Shown: positions 32,256 through 40,568 of the stretch, piece by piece | Numbering within the stretch: the stretch's first letter is position 1 | How the letters are laid out: every line of letters starts with the position of its first letter | NCBI RefSeq assembly: GCF_943181415.1 | Contig: NZ_CALPBZ010000003.1 | Coordinates: 372,001-436,000 of the forward strand | DNA length: 64,000 nt | Direction: 5' to 3' | DNA from: Microbacterium sp. Marseille-Q6648 | GTDB lineage: Bacteria > Actinomycetota > Actinomycetes > Actinomycetales > Microbacteriaceae | Position numbers and translations under genes: made by a program | The notes under the pieces: generated by a model | Seen by the model: the letters and a program-made list of their open reading frames with translations, nothing else | Told to the model about the DNA's origin: nothing | The model's database searches: none

Positions 32256-33199
32256 GCCGCCCGCCACACGGCCAGCAGGTCACCGAGCCGCTCCACGGCA
32301 CCCGTCACGAACTGCGGATGACGTGCGTACCACTCCCGATGCGCGTCGCGCACCTCGCCGGGCTCGATCGGCTCCCCGCCCACGATCCAGTGCGCGCGCG
32401 GTTCCGTCTCGAGCTGCCACGCATCGACGACCCACGCCTCGAGCGGCGCCTGGACCGCGGCCAGCAGCGGCCGCCCGGGGTCGGTCGGCTCCCCGCCGCC
32501 GAGCTTGTCGAGTACGCGCGCCGCGAGGGGCAGGAACAGGTCGTTGCCGGGGTGGTTCACCGTCCGCATGAGGCCCTCGGCGACCGGCTGAAGGAGGTCC
32601 GACACCGGAACGTCGATGCTGTCCTCGCGCCGGCGGAGTTCGGCGACGGACGCCTCGGCGATCCGCCGCACACCCTGCGGATCGAGCCGGTCGGCCACCG
32701 GCAGCCCCGCGGCGACGGCCAGCGTGCGGACGTCGTGGTACGCCACGATCGGCGGGTCTTCCTCCACGCCCGGCACCCGCATCGCCACCTGGAACGGATG
32801 CAGTCCCGCGAACCGCACCGATGGCACGGTGATCACCGGGATGCCGCGCCGCGCGCTCTCGCCCAGCTGACGCGTGCCGAGCGGAAGACCGCGATAGTCG
32901 TCGCGAATCGGCTGGGCGACGACGAACTCCGCCCGCGCAACGAGGCCGTGGAGCAGTTCGGCGTCCTCCCCTGTCATCTCATGCACGGGCGGGACGCGTA
33001 GGGTGGGCCGCTCGGGCCCGTCGAGCACGATCCGCAGCGACTCGGCCTGGCAGTTGCCGACAACGAGTCCGAAGGCCTGGGGAAGCGGGTCGAGCCCGTA
33101 GAACGCGCCGTAGTGCCGGCGACGCGCTATCACCTCGGATGCCGGTGACGCAATGGTCTCACCGGTGTCAGAGGCTGTCTTCATACTGTGAACGTACAT
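32252..33199 (-). CDS. WcbI-like polysaccharide biosynthesis protein (putative acyltransferase)
   Basis: This 315-residue protein carries the WcbI signature VVGNCQAESLRIVL (about residues 44-57), named after the Burkholderia capsule protein WcbI, which is thought to acetylate or otherwise acylate capsule sugars. The ATG at 33199 has AGGAG seven nt upstream. Segments VAQPIRDDYRGLPLGTRQL and FAGLHPFQVAMRV also fit the family. It heads a three-gene minus-strand operon, with a 4-nt overlap to the next gene, and is divergent from a four-gene plus-strand operon only 52 bp away. Confidence 0.82.
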   Translation of the reverse strand: MYVHSMKTASDTGETIASPASEVIARRRHYGAFYGLDPLPQAFGLVVGNCQAESLRIVLDGPERPTLRVPPVHEMTGEDAELLHGLVARAEFVVAQPIRDDYRGLPLGTRQLGESARRGIPVITVPSVRFAGLHPFQVAMRVPGVEEDPPIVAYHDVRTLAVAAGLPVADRLDPQGVRRIAEASVAELRRREDSIDVPVSDLLQPVAEGLMRTVNHPGNDLFLPLAARVLDKLGGGEPTDPGRPLLAAVQAPLEAWVVDAWQLETEPRAHWIVGGEPIEPGEVRDAHREWYARHPQFVTGAVERLGDLLAVWRAA

Positions 33200-33251
33200 C
33201 GTCGGACTCCTCGCCCTTCTGTTCACCCGTTGCATTGCGCCGCCCCCGCGA
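33200..33251. promoter_or_regulatory. 52-bp divergent promoter region of the two glycosyltransferase operons
   Basis: The two operons begin only 52 bp apart, so their promoters must overlap or share a regulator. No clear -35/-10 pair or dyad was seen. A transcript start inside the first gene of one operon is possible. Confidence 0.4.
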
Positions 33252-34403
33252 ATGCTTTATACGCGTGCGGCTCGCAACGCCACGCACGAGGGAGTTCCCA
33301 TCAACACCACGCCCGTTCGCGTCGCCGCAGTCCCAGCCGACCACCCCTACGTGCGCGCCATCACCGACCCGCAGCACGTCGAGCTGCTGCCCGATCCCGT
33401 CCACCCCGGCGCTCCGGCTGGACAGTGGTGGCCGCCCCGCGTGCTCTCGCCGAGCTGGCTCGATGAGCACGCTCCCGAATTCGACGTGCTCCACATCCAC
33501 TTCGGGCTGGAGTCCTTCACCCCCGAGCAACTGTCCCGCGCCCTCGGTCGCGCGCGCAGGCACGGTCGGCCCGTGATCTACACGGTGCACGACCTCGAGA
33601 ATCCGCAGCTGACCGATCAGGCCGCGTACCTGCGACTGCTCGATGTCATCGTGCCGTCCGCCGACGAAGTCCTCACCCTCACGCCCACGGCCGCCGCCGA
33701 GGTGCGCCGACGCTGGAACCGCGCGTGCACCGTCATCGCGCACCCCTCCCTGCTCGAGACGTCCCCGGCGCCGGGGCCCCACGCAATCACCGACGCCTCC
33801 GACACCCTTCGGATCGGGTTGCACCTGCGCGACCTGCGCCCGAACATCGATGCCGAACGCGGCGTCGCCGTCCTCGCCGAGGCCGTCGCCGCCCTCGGGC
33901 TGCGCGGCATCTCGGCCGAGGTCGAGGTGCGACTGAACACGCGCGTGCGCGACGAAGACCTCGCCGACCGCCTCGCGCGCGCCGCCGCCACCGCCGAGAG
34001 CAGAGTGCGCATCCTCCGCGGCGAGCGCCTGTCCGACGACGAGCTCGCCGGCTGGCTCTCCACTCTCGACGCGTTTGTCCTCCCGTACCGACACGGGACC
34101 CACTCGGGCTGGGTGGAGCTCTGCTACGACCTCGCCGTCCCCGTGGTCGGCACGCGGGTCGGGCATGTGCGGTCGCAGCATCCGGCCGACTTCTTCGCTT
34201 TCGACCTCGACGATGCCTCGTCGCTCGTCGACGCGCTCGACGGCGTCGCATCGCGCACCCGCGCCGGCACCGATCGCGACGCCGAGGTCGCGCGGCGCCG
34301 CGCCCGTCGTCAGACCCAGCGCGACGAGGTGCGCGCACAGCACCTCGACGTCTACCTGCGAGCGCTGGCGAACCAGGCGCTCGGCGAACGGGCCGGCGCG
34401 TGA
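33252..34403 (+). CDS. GT-B glycosyltransferase (GT4-like), first gene of the plus-strand operon
   Basis: This 383-residue protein has a GT-B layout: FDVLHIHFGLESFTPEQLSRAL and IYTVHDLENPQL in the N-terminal domain, and LRIGLHLRDLRPNIDAERG and FVLPYRHGTHSGWVELCYDLAVPVVGT in the C-terminal domain, where Glu in SGWVELCYDL fills the usual nucleotide-sugar position. The ATG at 33252 has no good ribosome site. A strong GAGGGAG (33288-33294) lies five nt before an in-frame ATC at 33300, raising the question of an unusual start that would remove 16 residues. The stop overlaps the next start (GTGA). Confidence 0.82.
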   Translation: MLYTRAARNATHEGVPINTTPVRVAAVPADHPYVRAITDPQHVELLPDPVHPGAPAGQWWPPRVLSPSWLDEHAPEFDVLHIHFGLESFTPEQLSRALGRARRHGRPVIYTVHDLENPQLTDQAAYLRLLDVIVPSADEVLTLTPTAAAEVRRRWNRACTVIAHPSLLETSPAPGPHAITDASDTLRIGLHLRDLRPNIDAERGVAVLAEAVAALGLRGISAEVEVRLNTRVRDEDLADRLARAAATAESRVRILRGERLSDDELAGWLSTLDAFVLPYRHGTHSGWVELCYDLAVPVVGTRVGHVRSQHPADFFAFDLDDASSLVDALDGVASRTRAGTDRDAEVARRRARRQTQRDEVRAQHLDVYLRALANQALGERAGA

Positions 34404-35557
34404 CGGCGGGGCACCGGCGACTGCGCGTGCTCGTGGTCGCTCCCGAGCGCCACGCCCTGCGGCAGCCGCACGCGGGTGGGCTCGAGGCTGTCGTGTGGGA
34501 CCGCGTCCGCAGACTTCGCAGGCGCGGGCACGACGTGACGCTGTGCGCGGCCGACGGGTCGGACTTCCTCGGCGACCGCCCCGAGCTCCGGCTGCCGAGT
34601 CCGCGTTGGATGCGCGCGCAGGATGCGTCCGACAGCGCCAACCCTCCCGGGCACCGGCGGGCGATGACGGCCGCGTTCGACCGGGTGCTCGAGAGCCTGC
34701 TGACCCCCGGCCGCGGCGTCGACGTCGTCGACAACCACAGCCTGCACGGCGACCCGATCCGCTGGAGCAGCACCGCCGGCATCCCCGTCGTGACCACCCT
34801 GCACACACCGCCGCTGCCCGAGATCGTCGAGGCCGCGGGCGACGTCGGCGATGCGCCGCATCGGTTCGTCGCCGTCAGCCAGCACACCGCGCGGGCCTGG
34901 TCGGCCGCGGGCGTCGACGCGTTCGTGTTCCCGAACGGCGTCGACACGGCCCGCTGGCGACTCGGCGACGGAGGCGGCATCAGCGGCGGCAGGACCCGCG
35001 GGGACTGGGTGTGGTTCGGGCGCATCGTTCCCGAGAAGGCGCCGCACCTCGCCATCCACGCCGCCCGGCTGGCCGGGGCGCGCATCGTGCTCGCCGGCCG
35101 CATCGGCGACCCCACGTACTTCGTGCGCGAGATCGCTCCGCTGCTCGGCGACGACGCGCACTACGCGGGCCCGCTGCACCAGCCGGCGCTGAGCCGGCTC
35201 GTAGGCTCGTCGGCCGTGGCGCTCGTGACCCCGGTCTGGTCCGAACCGTTCGGTCTCGTCCTGGCCGAGGCGCTCGCGACCGGCACCCCCGTGGCTGCGT
35301 TCGACGCCGGCGGAGTCGGCGAGGTGCTCGACGGGATGCCGGGGGCCGCGGTCGTCGCACCCGGCGACGTGCAGGCCTTGTCGGACGCCGCGACCATGCT
35401 GGCGACGCAGGCGCGGGGCATCGGCCAGCGCGCGGCGATCCGGCGGGCCGCGGTCGCGCGCTACTCGCTGGACCGACGCGACCGCGACGTCGAGCGCGTG
35501 CTCGCCCACACCGCGATGGGCAGCCCCGCGACCGTGGAACGCGCGGTGGTCGGGTGA
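34400..35557 (+). CDS. GT4-family glycosyltransferase
   Basis: This 385-residue enzyme starts at a GTG overlapping the previous stop. It has a strong GT4 C-terminal domain: VWFGRIVPEKAPHLAIHAARL, AGRIGDPTYF, YAGPLHQPALSRLVGSSAVAL and the catalytic E-x7-E in EPFGLVLAEALATGTPVAAFD. The N-terminal domain contains VVDNHSLHGDPIRW and TTLHTPPLP. Such enzymes retain configuration and use nucleotide sugars. The next start overlaps its stop (GTGA). Confidence 0.92.
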   Translation: MTAGHRRLRVLVVAPERHALRQPHAGGLEAVVWDRVRRLRRRGHDVTLCAADGSDFLGDRPELRLPSPRWMRAQDASDSANPPGHRRAMTAAFDRVLESLLTPGRGVDVVDNHSLHGDPIRWSSTAGIPVVTTLHTPPLPEIVEAAGDVGDAPHRFVAVSQHTARAWSAAGVDAFVFPNGVDTARWRLGDGGGISGGRTRGDWVWFGRIVPEKAPHLAIHAARLAGARIVLAGRIGDPTYFVREIAPLLGDDAHYAGPLHQPALSRLVGSSAVALVTPVWSEPFGLVLAEALATGTPVAAFDAGGVGEVLDGMPGAAVVAPGDVQALSDAATMLATQARGIGQRAAIRRAAVARYSLDRRDRDVERVLAHTAMGSPATVERAVVG

Positions 35558-36627
35558 TCGGCTGGTACGTGCACCATCACGGGCACGGCCACCTGACGCG
35601 GTTCCTCGCCGTGCGCCCGCACCTGCGCGAGCCCGTCACCGTCTTCTCGAGCCTGGAGGCGCCCGCGGTGCTTCCGCCCGAGACGACCTGGGTCGCTCTC
35701 CCTGCGGATGCCGACGTCGCGGTCGCTCCGGACGGCACAACGCGGGATCCCCGCGACGCCGATCCCACCGCGAACGGCGCGCTGCACTGGGCGCCGATCG
35801 GACATGCGGGCCATCGCGCCCGGCTCGCGACGATCGCCGCGTGGATCGCCGAAACCCACCCGGACGCCTTCGTCGTCGACGTCAGCGCCGAAGTGTCCGT
35901 CTTCGTGCGACTGCTCGGCGCGCGCACCGTCGTCGTCACCCAGCCCGGCGAGCGCACCGACCCCGCGCACACCCTCGCCTACGACCTCGCCGACCGCATC
36001 CTCGCCCCGTGGGCGCCCGGAATGCATCGCACACCGTCGCTCGACGCCCGCGGCGAGCGCGTGGTGCGCGTCGGCGGCATCTCCCGTCACGACGGTCGAG
36101 ACACCCTGACGCCCCGCGAGCCGCGCCGGGTGCTGTTCCTCGGTCGGATGCTGCCACCCGAGCACCTCGCGCACACGGTCGAGCTGCTGCGAACCGCCGG
36201 CTGGCAGGTCGAGTCGGCCGGCACCGCTGACGACCGCGTCGACGACGTCTGGCCGCTGCTGTGCCGCAGTGCCGTCGTGGTCACCGCGGCCGGGCAGAAC
36301 AGCATCGCCGACGCCGCCGCGGCAGGGATTCCCGCCGTCGTCATCCCGCAGGACCGTCCCTTCGACGAGCAGCACCACACCGCGAGAGTGGTCGCCGCGC
36401 TGGGGTGCGCGACCGTTGCCGCAGGAGACCCGAGCCCCGACGAGCTCGTGAGCCTGATCGAGCAGGCGGCCGCCGAGCCCGCCGACTGGTCGATGTGGCA
36501 GGTGCGCGGGGCAGCCGCCCGCGCCGCCGCCGTCATCCACGAGGTCGCCGCGCGTGCGGACTCCCCCAGGGACTCCGCCCCCTCCGCCACCGCAACCGAC
36601 ACCGACCGTGACGAGGTCGCCGCATGA
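35554..36627 (+). CDS. Glycosyltransferase-like protein (GT28/MurG-like GT-B fold)
   Basis: This 357-residue protein starts at a GTG overlapping the previous stop. The N-terminal IGWYVHHHGHGHLTRFLAV resembles the HGHxxR glycine loop of MurG/GT28 and glycolipid transferases. The C-terminal domain has VLFLGRMLPPEHL, VVTAAGQNSIADAAAAGIPAVVIPQDRPFDEQ and a typical loop binding the nucleotide diphosphate. It probably adds a sugar to a lipid-linked or nucleoside acceptor. The stop overlaps the next ATG (ATGA). The C-terminal 25 residues are low complexity. Confidence 0.85.
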   Translation: MIGWYVHHHGHGHLTRFLAVRPHLREPVTVFSSLEAPAVLPPETTWVALPADADVAVAPDGTTRDPRDADPTANGALHWAPIGHAGHRARLATIAAWIAETHPDAFVVDVSAEVSVFVRLLGARTVVVTQPGERTDPAHTLAYDLADRILAPWAPGMHRTPSLDARGERVVRVGGISRHDGRDTLTPREPRRVLFLGRMLPPEHLAHTVELLRTAGWQVESAGTADDRVDDVWPLLCRSAVVVTAAGQNSIADAAAAGIPAVVIPQDRPFDEQHHTARVVAALGCATVAAGDPSPDELVSLIEQAAAEPADWSMWQVRGAAARAAAVIHEVAARADSPRDSAPSATATDTDRDEVAA

Positions 36628-37475
36628 CCCGGGTCGCTGTCCTGACGGTCGCCTCGGCGTCCCGCTTCGGCCACCTGCAGACCCAGCGCGGCGTGCTGCG
36701 CGATGTCACACCCGACGACCTCGACATCCTGCGCATCGAGGCGTGGCTCGACCCGGAGCCACCGCTGCGGGCGACGCACGGCCCGCGGTCCGGGATCGAC
36801 GCCACCGTTCATGTTCCGCCCGGTGCGTCCGGCATGCGGGTCGGCGCGGCCCGCAACGCCGTGGCCGAGGTCGCGCTGCGCGAGGGTGCGGACGTGCTCG
36901 TGTTTCTCGACGTCGACTGCCTGCCCGGTCCCGACCTGCTCTCGCGCTACGTCGACGCCGCCCAGCGGCATCCCGACGCTCTGCTCGCGGGTCCGGTCAC
37001 CTATCTGCCCAGCATTCAGCGCCCGACCCGTGCCGACGAGCTCGGCGCGATGACCCGGCCGCACCCCGCCCGCCCGTCTCCGTCCGACGGCACGACCGAG
37101 CAGGCCGATCCTGATGCGTACGACCTCTTCTGGTCACTCTCGTTCGCGGTGACCCCCGCGACCTGGCAGCGGCTCGACGGCTTCTCGGACGACTACGAAG
37201 GGTACGGCGCCGAAGACACCGACCTGGCGTGGCGGGCTCGGGGGCGCGGCATCCCCCTGCGATGGGTGGGCGGCGCCCACGCGTACCACCAGTGGCATCC
37301 GACGTCGTCGCCGCCGTGGGCGCATCTGGATGACATCCTGCGCAACGGCCGCATCTTCGCCGAGCGCTGGGGCACCTGGCCGATGCGGGGCTGGCTGGAC
37401 GCCTTCGCCCGCGCCGGTGCGATCGTGGCGCACGACGGCGGCTGGGTTCGCGCAGGAGTGAGCTCGGCGGCCTAG
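36624..37475 (+). CDS. GT2-family glycosyltransferase, last gene of the operon
   Basis: This 283-residue GT-A protein begins MTRVAVLTVASASRFGHLQ. It has the DXD motif in VFLDVDCLPGPDLL and the acceptor segment GFSDDYEGYGAEDTDLAWRARGRG, like the GT2 encoded at 30034-31242 on the other arm of the cluster. The ATG overlaps the previous stop. The last 4 nt overlap the stop of the convergent lipoprotein gene. Donor and acceptor are unknown. Confidence 0.9.
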   Translation: MTRVAVLTVASASRFGHLQTQRGVLRDVTPDDLDILRIEAWLDPEPPLRATHGPRSGIDATVHVPPGASGMRVGAARNAVAEVALREGADVLVFLDVDCLPGPDLLSRYVDAAQRHPDALLAGPVTYLPSIQRPTRADELGAMTRPHPARPSPSDGTTEQADPDAYDLFWSLSFAVTPATWQRLDGFSDDYEGYGAEDTDLAWRARGRGIPLRWVGGAHAYHQWHPTSSPPWAHLDDILRNGRIFAERWGTWPMRGWLDAFARAGAIVAHDGGWVRAGVSSAA

Positions 37476-37933
37476 GGTTCGGGCCACTCCTCGGGCACGT
37501 CGTCGTCGGGGCCCGGCTCGACCACGCCCTGGAACGGCGTCAGCGTCTCCCAGCCCTCGGGCGTCGAGCGGAGGAAGAGCACGACCGGCTCACCGCCGGC
37601 CGCGTCGGCCATCGAGTCTCCGGTGTCGCCGCAGCTGCGCGGAAGGGAGGCGACGACGATCTCGCTCTCGCCCGACCCCTTGATCCACTCGTCGACCTCG
37701 ACGGTGAACGTCGTGGAGGTTAGCACTTCGTACGGCCGGGTGCCCGCTTCGTCGATGACGCGGGCTCGCACGACGGCGTCCGACTGCTCCACCGCATCGG
37801 CGGGGGTCTCGAGGTAGATCCAGCTGATGCACGCCTCGGCCTCGGTGCCGCTCTCCCCCGGGGCGCACCCCGTCGGCCACACCGCGCCGAAAGCGAGGGC
37901 GACGGCCGCGAGGCGCAGCATCCGCCGGTTCAT
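37472..37933 (-). CDS. Hypothetical lipoprotein (153 residues)
   Basis: The ATG at 37933 starts a signal peptide MNRRMLRLAAVALAFGAVWP ending in lipobox PTGC. The mature part includes VVRARVIDEAGTRPYEVLTS and FTVEVDEWIKGSGESEIVVASLP, ending in an acidic Pro-rich tail. The VxVxEWxKG pattern resembles secreted beta proteins that carry a domain found in many orphan lipoproteins. I do not recognise a named family. Upstream are two dispersed repeats (38034-38064 and 38102-38132). Confidence 0.7.
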   Translation of the reverse strand: MNRRMLRLAAVALAFGAVWPTGCAPGESGTEAEACISWIYLETPADAVEQSDAVVRARVIDEAGTRPYEVLTSTTFTVEVDEWIKGSGESEIVVASLPRSCGDTGDSMADAAGGEPVVLFLRSTPEGWETLTPFQGVVEPGPDDDVPEEWPEP

Positions 37934-38033
37934 GCTGCGATCGTCGCACACGCGACCTCGTGACGGACCGAATGCCCGGATCAGCTGCGCCCCGCACCCC
38001 TCCCCGCCGCGGAGCGAGCACACTCCCCCGTCT

Positions 38034-38064
38034 CGCTGAGCGAGCGCAGCAAGACGAAGCGCCC
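38034..38064 (+). repeat. Dispersed GCTGAGCGAGCG repeat, copy b
   Basis: This copy reads CGCTGAGCGAGCGCAGCAAG followed by ACGAAGCGCCC. It lies between two minus-strand lipoprotein genes. Confidence 0.7.
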
Positions 38065-38101
38065 CTCCCGGTCGGCCGACCGAGCGCAGTCCCTCCTCGG
38101 C

Positions 38102-38132
38102 CGCTGAGCGAGCGCAGCGAGACGAAGCGCCC
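38102..38132 (+). repeat. Dispersed GCTGAGCGAGCG repeat, copy c
   Basis: CGCTGAGCGAGCGCAGCGAG followed by ACGAAGCGCCC, 37 bp after copy b and just beyond the stop of the next lipoprotein gene. Between b and c is a degraded partial copy (GACCGAGCGCAG). Confidence 0.7.
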
Positions 38133-38135
38133 CGT

Positions 38136-39236
38136 TCAGCCGCCCCGGACCGCCTTCACGATCACCTCGGCGATATCCGTCGCCACCCGCGACACGTCCT
38201 CTTCCGACACAGTGTCGTCAAGCTGGTAGCGCACCCAATTGCCGCCAGCCACGACGTCGACCACGCACCGTACGTAGGGCGTCTGGCCGCAGGTGAGCGC
38301 AGCACGGTCCGAGCCCTCTGCCTCCTCGAGGCTCAACTCGGTTCCGGCGACCGCCTCGTCGTATGCCCACTCACCGCCTGTCAGCCACGACACCTCGCCG
38401 TAGAAGGGCCGGTTCATCCCGGCGCCGGCAACCACGTAGAGGCACGGGTCGACCTGCCACCGCGAGCCGAGCATCCACCACTCGACCGACCATCCGCCGT
38501 CCGGACGCAAGACTTCGAGTCCCGGGGCGTTTCGCACCGAGGCGAGCCCGTCGGACGGCAGGACGGTCTCGCAATCGCTCACCAGAGGGATGGTCCCGGC
38601 AGGCGGCGACCAAGACTGCTCGCGAACGGTCGAGTCCCGCACTCGCTCGCTCACGGCCTTAACTACCTCCTGGCGCCGGAGCTCGGCCTCGTCCGCGGCC
38701 ACCTCAGGACCGGGCGTCCCGAACACCTGCAGGTAGGTGCCCTCGACGACTGACATCCCGTTGCACACCGCGCCCTCCGAGATCTGCTCGGCGCACGAAT
38801 CGTTCAGCATCTCGTCGTGATGCTCTACGGCCCCGGCGCCATCGGCGACGATCACCACAGAAGCCGACGGCTGCTGGGCGTCGTTCGGGTCGACCGCGAA
38901 GTCGCAGTAGACGGCTCCGTCCTGCGCGAACGCGTACTGGCCCGGGCCGAGGCGCCAGGTCGGTCCCGGTTCCGCCTTCGGCATGGTCGCCGGCGTTGGC
39001 ACTCCATCTGCGAACAACGGCGCGACGTCGTCGGCGATGTCATCGCAGTCGAAGTCGAACCGTGACGTCGGCTCCACGAACTCCGGACCCTGCATGTGCG
39101 TCGGCGTCGGAGACGAGGTCGGCCCGACGGTCTGGGTCGGCGCGGCGTCTGAGCCAGGCACGACGGATGCCGCACATCCCGCCAGCAGCAACGCCAGAAC
39201 GGTCAGGGCTGAGGCCGTCGTGCGGCGGTTCGTCAA
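38136..39236 (-). CDS. Hypothetical lipoprotein (366 residues)
   Basis: A TTG at 39236, five nt after GAGG, gives LTNRRTTASALTVLALLLAGC with the lipidated Cys at about residue 21; a GTG three nt upstream is an alternative. A Thr/Pro linker (TVGPTSSPTPTHMQGPEF) leads to a domain with six or more Cys residues (FDCDDIADDV, YCDFAV, SCAEQI, VCNGMS, PCLYVV, RCVVDVV), likely disulphide-bonded outside the cell. I recognise no family with confidence. It is flanked on both sides by copies of the dispersed repeat. Confidence 0.75.
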   Translation of the reverse strand: MTNRRTTASALTVLALLLAGCAASVVPGSDAAPTQTVGPTSSPTPTHMQGPEFVEPTSRFDFDCDDIADDVAPLFADGVPTPATMPKAEPGPTWRLGPGQYAFAQDGAVYCDFAVDPNDAQQPSASVVIVADGAGAVEHHDEMLNDSCAEQISEGAVCNGMSVVEGTYLQVFGTPGPEVAADEAELRRQEVVKAVSERVRDSTVREQSWSPPAGTIPLVSDCETVLPSDGLASVRNAPGLEVLRPDGGWSVEWWMLGSRWQVDPCLYVVAGAGMNRPFYGEVSWLTGGEWAYDEAVAGTELSLEEAEGSDRAALTCGQTPYVRCVVDVVAGGNWVRYQLDDTVSEEDVSRVATDIAEVIVKAVRGG

Positions 39237-39312
39237 CACCGCCTCATCGTATGGGCCTCGACCACCAACCGAGCACACCCCTCCCGGCCGCCGAGCGAGC
39301 ACTCCCCCCGGT

Positions 39313-39343
39313 CGCTGAGCGAGCGCAGCGAGACGAAGCGCCC
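39313..39343 (+). repeat. Dispersed GCTGAGCGAGCG repeat, copy d
   Basis: CGCTGAGCGAGCGCAGCGAG followed by ACGAAGCGCCC, then a (CCCG)n run, between the lipoprotein and dodecin genes. Confidence 0.7.
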
Positions 39344-39361
39344 GCCCGCCCGCCCGCCCGG

Positions 39362-39565
39362 TCACTCCAGCCGGAAGCCGACCTTCATCGTCACCTGGAA
39401 GTGCAGCTGCCCGTCGGCGAGCGCACCACGCGTGCTGACGACCTCGAACCAGTCGAGGTGCCGCAGGGTCTCGGCGGCGCGGTCGAGTCCGTTGCGGATG
39501 GCGGCGTCGGTGCCGTCAGGAGACGTGCCGACGATCTCGGTCACGCGGTAGGTGTGCGCGGTCAT
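39362..39565 (-). CDS. Dodecin-family flavin-binding protein
   Basis: This 67-residue protein begins MTAHTYRVTEIVGTSPDGTD at the ATG at 39565, behind a strong AAGGGGA site. It contains IRNGLDRAAETLRHLDWFEVVSTRG and ends QLHFQVTMKVGFRLE, the dodecin fold of one helix on a three-stranded sheet. Trp in the HLDWFEV segment stacks on flavins in known dodecins. Twelve copies assemble a hollow sphere that stores or buffers riboflavin/FMN. It is monocistronic. Confidence 0.93.
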   Translation of the reverse strand: MTAHTYRVTEIVGTSPDGTDAAIRNGLDRAAETLRHLDWFEVVSTRGALADGQLHFQVTMKVGFRLE

Positions 39566-39671
39566 GATGATCCCCTTCAGCCGGGGCTCCATCGCACCGG
39601 CGCTCACCGCGACCGTATCCCCGCGGAGCGTCCGCGACCAGGGGTCGCCCCCTCGCGTTTAGGTTGGGACC

Positions 39672-40094
39672 ATGTCGACCGCACATCGTCGCGCTGCAGC
39701 GGCCGCCATCGCCCTTCTCGCCGTCGCACTCACGGGGTGCTCCCCCGACCTCCTCATCTGGGGGCCCGACGGCGCCCGCGTGATCGACACCACCGAGCAG
39801 ACCATCGCGGCTGCCTCGGCCGATGACATGACCGCCTTCGCGTGCGAAGACTCGGCCGCCGACTTCGGCGAGCCGGAGGACTGGCGCGGCCTCTCCGCCG
39901 GCGAACCCGAAGGCTTCACGGCCGACTACTGGCCCGACCAGGCCGCGCTCGAGCCGGACTGGTCTATCAACCTCGAGATGGGCGGCTCGGCCGAGGACGG
40001 CCGGGTGTTTCCGGGCGACCTCTTCTTCCGCGACACCGATGACGGTCTGTGCATCGTCGACATCGCGTGGTGGACGGTCGAATCCACCGGCTGA
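39672..40094 (+). CDS. Hypothetical small lipoprotein (140 residues)
   Basis: The N-terminus MSTAHRRAAAAAIALLAVALTGC is a lipoprotein signal (Cys at about residue 23). The mature domain (FACEDSAADFGEPEDWRGLSAG, INLEMGGSAEDGRVFPGDLFF, CIVDIAWW) looks like a small secreted beta fold with a Cys pair. I recognise no family. It is upstream of a DUF4287 gene on the same strand, 84 nt apart. Confidence 0.72.
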   Translation: MSTAHRRAAAAAIALLAVALTGCSPDLLIWGPDGARVIDTTEQTIAAASADDMTAFACEDSAADFGEPEDWRGLSAGEPEGFTADYWPDQAALEPDWSINLEMGGSAEDGRVFPGDLFFRDTDDGLCIVDIAWWTVESTG

Positions 40095-40178
40095 CCCGCC
40101 GTAGGGCGGATGCCGCAACGTCAGCCCTACGGTCCACACTGAAGGAACACCGCCAACGACCCGACGAAGGGACCCGCC

Positions 40179-40469
40179 ATGTCTTTCCAGGCCTATCTCG
40201 ACACCATCGAAGACAAGACCGGTCTCACGCCGCGTCAGCTGCTCGAGATCGCGAAGAGCAAGGGGTACGACGATCCGAACGTGAAGGCCGGCGAGATCCT
40301 CGAATGGTTGAAGGCCGACTACGACCTCGGGCGCGGCCACGGCATGGCTCTCGTGCACGTGATCAAGAAGGGTCCGCAGATCGACCGGAAGCATGTCGGC
40401 ACGACCGGCACGCATCGCGACGACTCCGACACGCTCTGGCTCGACGGCAAGGCGACCAAGCCCGCCTGA
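40179..40469 (+). CDS. DUF4287-domain small protein
   Basis: This 96-residue soluble protein starts MSFQAYLDTIEDKTGLTPRQLLEIA and contains GEILEWLKADYDLGRGHGMALVHVIKKGPQI, the DUF4287 pattern. An AAGGGACCC site precedes the ATG. The family is widespread in actinobacteria; its function is unknown. The last 25 residues are not conserved. Confidence 0.85.
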   Translation: MSFQAYLDTIEDKTGLTPRQLLEIAKSKGYDDPNVKAGEILEWLKADYDLGRGHGMALVHVIKKGPQIDRKHVGTTGTHRDDSDTLWLDGKATKPA

Positions 40470-40491
40470 CCCCCGCCGCGGCTCCACCGGC

Positions 40492-40522
40492 CGCTGAGCG
40501 AGCGCAGCGAGACGAAGCGCCC
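40492..40522 (+). repeat. Dispersed GCTGAGCGAGCG repeat, copy e
   Basis: CGCTGAGCGAGCGCAGCGAG followed by ACGAAGCGCCC between the DUF4287 and corA genes. Confidence 0.7.
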
Positions 40523-40568
40523 CAACGCGCGTATCGTCGAGAGGTTCCCACCAGCAGGAGGCCCACCG

